From an uncultured Bacilli bacterium (GTDB taxonomy: Bacteria; Bacillota_I; Bacilli_A; RF39; UBA660), in the NCBI GenBank assembly GCA_910578855.1, contig CAJTRV010000009.1, positions 1 to 35,366 of the forward strand: DNA of 35,366 nt. Direction: 5' to 3'. Below the pieces are notes generated by a model. That model did not search any database and was not told the origin of the DNA. It was given only the letters and a program-made list of their open reading frames with translations. Within the stretch, counting starts at the first letter, position 1, and each line of letters opens with the position of its first letter. Both the position numbers and the translations under genes were made by a program. Positions 31,660-35,366 of the stretch are shown here, one piece after another.

Positions 31660-32586
31660 ATGAAAAAAGTCTTCCTTATAACCATCCTCATTCTTGTGAT
31701 TCCTTATTGTATTGTCACCCTTTTTATGCATGAAGAAGAGATGAAATTTTATTATGATAGTAATCAAGTGGTTCGAGTAAAACGTCAAAATACGAATACA
31801 ATTGAGCGAATTCCTTTTGAATTATACGTTAAGGGTGTTTTAGCTGGGGAAATGCCTGCTAATTTTGAGGAAGAAGCTTTAAAAGCCCAGGCCGTTGCCG
31901 CCCGAAGTTATGTATTAAAAAAAATGGAACAAAATAAAGAGAAGGAGTATGATGTTGTCGATACAGTTGATAACCAAGTATATCTTTCCGATGAAGAGTT
32001 AAAGGCGAAATGGAAGACTGATTATGTTGGGAAAATGAATAAAATAACAGCGGCAATTACAGCGACCACCGGAGAATATCTATCTTATAATGGAAAGGTC
32101 GCCGAAGCTTTCTTTTTCTCAACAAGTACGGGAATGACAGAGAATAGTGAAGAGGTTTTTAGTGAAAAATTGCCTTATTTAAGAAGTGTAAAATCAGAAT
32201 GGGATGAAGAAGTATCACCGGTTTTTAAAGAGCATCATGACTTCTCACTAAATGACTTTTATCAATTATTAGGGTTAAAATATCAGACAAAACTACAGGT
32301 TACGATTACGAAGACAACTTCAACTGGTCGAGTGAAGGAATTAATGATTAATGGAACAACATTTACGGGCAATACAGTTTACCAAAAGCTAAAATTACGA
32401 TCGACTTTTTTTACAATTACGCAACATGGAAATTCGGTTAGTGTTACGACCAAAGGATACGGTCATGGAGTTGGCATGAGTCAGTATGGGGCTGAAGCAA
32501 TGGCTAAAAAAGGATACCGTTATGATGCGATTTTAAAACATTACTATCAAGGAATTGAAATAAAAAAAATTGAAAAAGATGTATAA
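31660..32586 (+). CDS. spoIID: stage II sporulation protein D (lytic transglycosylase)
   Basis: Membrane-anchored lytic transglycosylase that, with SpoIIM and SpoIIP, thins septal peptidoglycan and drives engulfment. The 308-aa product has an N-terminal signal anchor (~4-24), PFELYVKGVLAGEMPANFEEEALKAQAVAARSY containing the catalytic Glu of the GEMP motif, AFFFSTSTGMTENSEEVF, and the C-terminal GYGHGVGMSQYGAEAMA. Length is normal. The Shine-Dalgarno is weak (GTGTGATC). The murA copy that precedes spoIID in Bacillus is absent. spoIIQ follows 41 bases later. Confidence 0.96.
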   Translation: MKKVFLITILILVIPYCIVTLFMHEEEMKFYYDSNQVVRVKRQNTNTIERIPFELYVKGVLAGEMPANFEEEALKAQAVAARSYVLKKMEQNKEKEYDVVDTVDNQVYLSDEELKAKWKTDYVGKMNKITAAITATTGEYLSYNGKVAEAFFFSTSTGMTENSEEVFSEKLPYLRSVKSEWDEEVSPVFKEHHDFSLNDFYQLLGLKYQTKLQVTITKTTSTGRVKELMINGTTFTGNTVYQKLKLRSTFFTITQHGNSVSVTTKGYGHGVGMSQYGAEAMAKKGYRYDAILKHYYQGIEIKKIEKDV

Positions 32587-32609
32587 ATTATAGAAAATAT
32601 GTTCACACT
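32581..32609 (+). promoter_or_regulatory. candidate sigma-F promoter of spoIIQ
   Basis: GTATA (32581-32585), 15 bases, GTTCACACT (32601-32609). It matches the sigma-F consensus GyATA-N15/16-GGnnAnAnT at all positions except the second G. The -35 overlaps the spoIID stop codon. spoIIQ is a known forespore sigma-F gene in B. subtilis. Confidence 0.6.
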
Positions 32610-32627
32610 CTTAATAGAGGTGAAAAA

Positions 32628-33263
32628 ATGGTAAAAAGAAAATTAAAGAAATCAGTAATACCAACGCTTTATGTATGTGCAATTGTTGCCGTATTGGGAT
32701 GTGCGTATATGATCGAAAATGCAATTTCGAATCAACAATTTAATGAGGATGATCATTATGGATATGTCAATAAAACTATTTTTGATGAATCAGTACCGGT
32801 TGTGAATGAAAATGAGACGAAAATGATTCGTCCTTATAAAGACACCAATGTGAAAGTTGTCAAAAATTATTATGATTACAAAGCAGATAGTACTCAGCAA
32901 GAAAATTCATTGATCTATCATGATAATACCTATATTCAAAATAGTGGTGTTTCCTATGGTGGAGTTGATAACTTTGATGTGGTATCGGTATTAGATGGAA
33001 CTGTTATCGATGTCAAAGAGGATAAATTACTTGGAAAAATTGTTCAAGTCAAACATGCGAATGATATCATTAGTGTTTATCAAAGTTTAGGGAAAGTGAA
33101 TGTAAAGAAAAATGATACGCTAAAACAAGGCGATGTAATTGGAACTTGTGGAATGTCTAATCTTTCAAAAGAATTAAACAATCATCTTAATTTTGAGCTT
33201 ATCAAAAGTGGACAGGTTGTTAATCCTGAAGAATTTTATGATAAAGTACCAAGTGAAGGATAG
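32628..33263 (+). CDS. spoIIQ: SpoIIQ, degenerate M23/LytM-domain engulfment protein
   Basis: Forespore membrane protein whose extracellular LytM domain binds SpoIIIAH from the mother cell, zippering the membranes during engulfment and forming the feeding channel. The 211-aa product has one membrane helix (~10-30) and a LytM domain (~105-205). The zinc motifs are degraded: the HxxxD His is absent (SYGGVDNFDV at ~109-118) and HxH reads HLN (186-188), so it cannot bind zinc normally. Position between spoIID and spoIIID, as in Bacillus, fixes identity. AGAGGTGA precedes the ATG. Confidence 0.92.
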   Translation: MVKRKLKKSVIPTLYVCAIVAVLGCAYMIENAISNQQFNEDDHYGYVNKTIFDESVPVVNENETKMIRPYKDTNVKVVKNYYDYKADSTQQENSLIYHDNTYIQNSGVSYGGVDNFDVVSVLDGTVIDVKEDKLLGKIVQVKHANDIISVYQSLGKVNVKKNDTLKQGDVIGTCGMSNLSKELNNHLNFELIKSGQVVNPEEFYDKVPSEG

Positions 33264-33283
33264 AGCATTGTGCTCTATTTTTT
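33260..33283 (+). terminator. terminator after spoIIQ
   Basis: Stem TAGAGCA / TGCTCTA (33261-33267, 33271-33277) with loop TTG and six T (33278-33283). It includes the spoIIQ stop codon. Confidence 0.88.
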
Positions 33284-33331
33284 AGGTATAAATGGATAAC
33301 GCCAACAGTAAACTTTACTAGAGGTGTTAAA

Positions 33332-33592
33332 ATGAATGTATTAATAGAGGAAAGAGTTCGCAAAGAAGCAGACTATATGCTGACAACTGGGAAGACTGTT
33401 CGGGAGATTGCGAAATACTTCCAAGTATCAAAAAGCACGGTTCATAAAGATCTTCATGAACGATTACAAATTCTTGATGCCCGTCTTTTTGAGCAGGTTG
33501 ATGAGATTATGAAATATCACTTGCATATTCGCCATATTCGTGGTGGTGAATCGACCAAAAAAAAGTATCAAAAAATTGGAAAAAATATGTAA
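33332..33592 (+). CDS. spoIIID: stage III sporulation transcriptional regulator SpoIIID
   Basis: Small mother-cell DNA-binding protein that activates and represses sigma-E genes and helps switch to sigma-K. The 86-aa length fits. The helix-turn-helix is REIAKYFQVSKSTVHKDLHERL, preceded by EERVRKEADYMLTTGKTVR and followed by a basic tail (IRHIRGGESTKKKYQK). AGAGGTG precedes the ATG. No clear sigma-E promoter was recognised in the 48 bases after the spoIIQ terminator. mbl follows, as in Bacillus. Confidence 0.95.
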   Translation: MNVLIEERVRKEADYMLTTGKTVREIAKYFQVSKSTVHKDLHERLQILDARLFEQVDEIMKYHLHIRHIRGGESTKKKYQKIGKNM

Positions 33593-33607
33593 AATCAATA
33601 CCTAATA

Positions 33608-33616
33608 TGGTATAAT
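33608..33616 (+). promoter_or_regulatory. extended -10 element upstream of mbl
   Basis: TGGTATAAT (33608-33616), 34 bases before the mbl ATG, with no good -35. It would allow vegetative expression independent of spoIIID. Confidence 0.45.
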
Positions 33617-33650
33617 AATGAAATAACAGAAGAAATGAGGGTGAAGAGAA

Positions 33651-34640
33651 ATGTTTGCAAAAGATATCGGAATAGATTTGGGAACAGCCAATGTATTAAT
33701 TTATATCAAGGGACAGGGAATTGTCCTCAATGAACCAAGTGTTGTTGCCATCGATTCAGAAACAAAAAAAGTATTGGCCGTAGGTAGTGAAGCACGAGAA
33801 ATGTTAGGGAGAACACCTGGTCGTGTGAAAGCAATTCGCCCGATGAAAGATGGGGTGATTGCTGACTTTAATATTACGGAAGAACTTCTTTCTAATTTTA
33901 TTCGAAAAGTCAATGGCAAGAGTTTATTTTCGAGACCGCGAATCTTAATCTGTTGCCCTTCTAATATTACCCAAGTAGAGAAAAATGCTATTAAAGAAGC
34001 AGCGGAACGAATTGGTGCTAAACGTGTATTTTTGGAGGAAGAACCAAAGGTGGCTGCGGTTGGTGCTGGTCTTGATATTTCAAAACCAAGTGGGAATATG
34101 GTAATTGATATTGGAGGAGGAACTACCGATATTGCCGTTTTATCGCTTGGAGGGATTGTCAATAGTGCTTCGGTAAAAATCGCTGGGAATAAGTTTGATA
34201 GTGATATTGTCAAATATATTAAAGATAAGTATAAATTATTAATCGGTGATCGAACTGCTGAAGAAATTAAGTTAACCATTGGAAATGTGTTTCCAGATGA
34301 TAAAGTAGAAAAAATGGAAGTTCGAGGACGTGACTTAGTAACAGGTCTTCCCCATACGATTACGATTAATTCCAATGAGGTAGAAGAAGCGTTACGTGAA
34401 AGTATTTATATTTTAGTGCATCAAACAAAAAGTGTTTTGGAACAAACACCACCTGAGTTATCAGCTGATATTATCGATAAGGGAATTGTCATTACTGGTG
34501 GGGGAGCATTGATTAAGGGCTTTGATAAATTACTCGCTCATGAGTTAAAGGTTCCTGTCTTTGTTGCTGAAAGTCCACTTACTTGTGTTGCTGAAGGAAC
34601 TGGAGTTTTACTTGATAATGTTCATTTAATAGAACGATAG
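33651..34640 (+). CDS. mbl: MreB-family cell-shape protein Mbl
   Basis: Bacterial actin homologue that forms short membrane-bound filaments guiding lateral wall synthesis. The 329-aa product has actin-fold motifs: DIGIDLGTANVLIY (phosphate 1), ICCPSNITQVEKNAIKEAAE, LEEEPKVAAVGAGL, MVIDIGGGTTDIAVLS (phosphate 2) and VITGGGALIKGFD (adenosine). FAKDIGIDLGTANVL and NEVEEALRES follow Bacillus Mbl more than MreB, and mbl follows spoIIID there too. GAGGGTGAAGAGAA precedes the ATG. It implies a rod or elongated cell. Confidence 0.95.
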   Translation: MFAKDIGIDLGTANVLIYIKGQGIVLNEPSVVAIDSETKKVLAVGSEAREMLGRTPGRVKAIRPMKDGVIADFNITEELLSNFIRKVNGKSLFSRPRILICCPSNITQVEKNAIKEAAERIGAKRVFLEEEPKVAAVGAGLDISKPSGNMVIDIGGGTTDIAVLSLGGIVNSASVKIAGNKFDSDIVKYIKDKYKLLIGDRTAEEIKLTIGNVFPDDKVEKMEVRGRDLVTGLPHTITINSNEVEEALRESIYILVHQTKSVLEQTPPELSADIIDKGIVITGGGALIKGFDKLLAHELKVPVFVAESPLTCVAEGTGVLLDNVHLIER

Positions 34641-34695
34641 TATCTCCGGATCCTTTTTTTGTGCAATCATGTAAGTTTTTTTTCTTTGTGAGCAA

Positions 34696-34723
34696 ATAAA
34701 AAAAGGAAATTATGCATTTCCTT
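34696..34723 (-). terminator. terminator of the cot-like operon
   Basis: Stem AAGGAAAT / ATTTCCTT (34703-34710, 34716-34723), 5-base loop; on the - strand a run of T (A-rich 34696-34704 on +) follows. It contains the stop of the leftward gene. Confidence 0.85.
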
Positions 34724-35036
34724 GACTTAAATCATTCCATTCTTGCGTTAACATTTGACTAGTTTGAGAAATTTTATCAGCTGGTGCTTTTTCCATCGGA
34801 TACCATCCACAGCGAAACATTAATTCATATACCTCTCTTTGTAACGCTGCAATTCCATTAAACATGGTCTTATAAGATTGATATAAAGTTTCATTACTTG
34901 CCTCGGTTAAAGCAACGGCATAATTTTTTTCCATACATTTTAATTCTGATAAAATTCCCCCAATATGATCTTTATCATTTAGGGCCATTCCTTTTGGAAC
35001 TTCTACTTTAGGGTTTGTAATTTGTTGATTATTCAT
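34710..35036 (-). CDS. CotF-family spore coat protein
   Basis: A 108-aa protein resembling the Coat_F domain: VPKGMALNDKDHIGGILSELKCMEKNYAVALTEASN is a helical hairpin core, followed by ALQREVYELMFRCGWYPMEKAP, the aromatic-rich YxLMFxxGWYPxE motif common in CotF-like proteins. It should be laid down in the spore coat. ATG 35036 is chosen because GGAGG lies eight bases ahead; a GTG at 35045 overlaps that site. It overlaps the upstream partner's end by 8 bases, so the two are co-translated. Confidence 0.85.
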   Translation of the reverse strand: MNNQQITNPKVEVPKGMALNDKDHIGGILSELKCMEKNYAVALTEASNETLYQSYKTMFNGIAALQREVYELMFRCGWYPMEKAPADKISQTSQMLTQEWNDLSQGNA

Positions 35037-35253
35037 TTTGCCCACCTCCTAAGATGGATAATATGGTAGTAACGTGATTCGAAAATAATTGACCTGCTTT
35101 CTCGATCATGGCTCTTATTTCTGGATCTTGCACTTGATTTTTACAATTTTCGGCCTTTTTATAGGCACTACAATTCCATTCGAACATATCTTTTAGATAG
35201 TCTAAATCTTTTCCACTAATGATATTTGGGACTTCTGGGTAATTTACATTCAT
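35029..35253 (-). CDS. small CotF-like coat protein partner
   Basis: A 74-aa protein of the same CotF-like kind: GKDLDYLKDMFEWNCSAYKKAENCKNQVQDPEIRAMIEKAGQLFSNHV is a long helical pair with two Cys, typical of the short coat proteins encoded before cotF genes in Firmicutes. GGAGATATTATA precedes ATG 35253; longer in-frame readings to 35286 contain this site and are rejected. It is the first gene of a leftward two-gene operon. Its promoter was not identified with confidence; a mother-cell sigma factor is expected. Confidence 0.8.
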   Translation of the reverse strand: MNVNYPEVPNIISGKDLDYLKDMFEWNCSAYKKAENCKNQVQDPEIRAMIEKAGQLFSNHVTTILSILGGGQNE

Positions 35254-35303
35254 TATAATATCTCCTTTCATTTTCATAATGAGCATTTTAAAAACATTTA
35301 TAC

Positions 35304-35333
35304 AAAAAAAGAGAGACTGCTGAAAAAGTAGTC
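35304..35333 (-). terminator. terminator-like hairpin (or IS end) at right edge
   Basis: Stem GACTGC / GTAGTC (35315-35320, 35328-35333, one G-U pair) with a 7-base loop. On the - strand seven T follow after a short gap (A35304-35310 on +). It could end a leftward gene lying beyond the window. Confidence 0.4.
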
Positions 35334-35366
35334 AAAATTAAAACTGATATTTAGAAATAAAAATCT

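Noticed and set aside
33701..34375. Long 224-codon open frame on the minus strand opposite mbl
   Set aside because: It is antisense to a well-identified actin-family gene, has no ribosome binding site and shows no protein family pattern; it is a shadow of codon bias.
1..35366. CRISPR array, tRNA or rRNA genes, toxin-antitoxin or defence island
   Set aside because: I looked for regularly spaced repeats, tRNA-like cloverleafs and known defence-gene motifs and saw none.

Overview
The window looks like chromosomal DNA of a low-GC, endospore-forming, Gram-positive (monoderm) bacterium of the Bacilli/Erysipelotrichia-Turicibacter side of the Firmicutes. The evidence is AT-rich codon use, AGGAGG-type ribosome binding sites, TTGACA/TATAAT and extended -10 (TGnTATAAT) promoters, TGA used as a normal stop, and a sporulation set (spoIIR, spoIID, spoIIQ, spoIIID, two CotF-type coat genes). 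Species cannot be fixed from sequence alone.

Layout. 1-1880 is an insertion-sequence graveyard: the N-terminus of an IS91-like transposase running off the left edge, a small unknown gene, a frameshifted IS30 transposase fragment, the C-terminal remnant of an ISNCY/IS1202-like transposase, and the last ~52 codons of a glmS gene, all in decay. From 1929 to 34640 the DNA is almost solid housekeeping and sporulation genes, nearly all on the + strand. It reads like a condensed version of several Bacillus subtilis neighbourhoods: mnmG-rsmG-noc; carD; uvrB-yvlD-lgt-trxB-glmR(yvcK)-whiA; gdpP-like-rplI-dnaB-M23 peptidase-walJ-rlmH; then spoIIR-mntP-fba-murA-...-rpmE-[FemABX cluster]-rpiB-DUF1146-unknown-spoIID-spoIIQ-spoIIID-mbl. 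The last block matches B. subtilis order from fbaA to mbl, with rho, tdk, prfA, prmC and the ATP synthase operon missing and four FemABX genes sitting between rpmE and rpiB. A leftward pair of CotF-like coat genes closes the window.

How the genes work together. tRNA wobble modification (MnmG), rRNA methylation (RsmG, RlmH) and ribosomal proteins (bL9, bL31) serve translation. Noc-like, WhiA, DnaB and Mbl serve chromosome and cell-cycle work. MurA, GlmR, four FemABX transferases, the LysM-G5-M23 hydrolase, WalJ and Mbl concern the wall. SpoIIR, SpoIID, SpoIIQ and SpoIIID form the forespore/mother-cell signalling and engulfment module. Candidate sigma-F (spoIIQ) and sigma-E (spoIID) promoters can be read from the sequence.

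Most notable departures from family norms: a Noc/ParB protein with a ~400-residue Asn/Ser-rich tail and no N-terminal membrane helix, whose promoter carries two half-sites resembling the Noc-binding motif; a GdpP-like c-di-AMP phosphodiesterase reduced to DHH-DHHA1; a thioredoxin reductase lacking the NADPH-binding HRRxxxR motif; an SGNH-fold protein that seems to have lost its catalytic Ser and His; a SpoIIQ lacking zinc ligands; and the FemABX cluster. No CRISPR array, tRNA, rRNA or clearly new defence system was seen.
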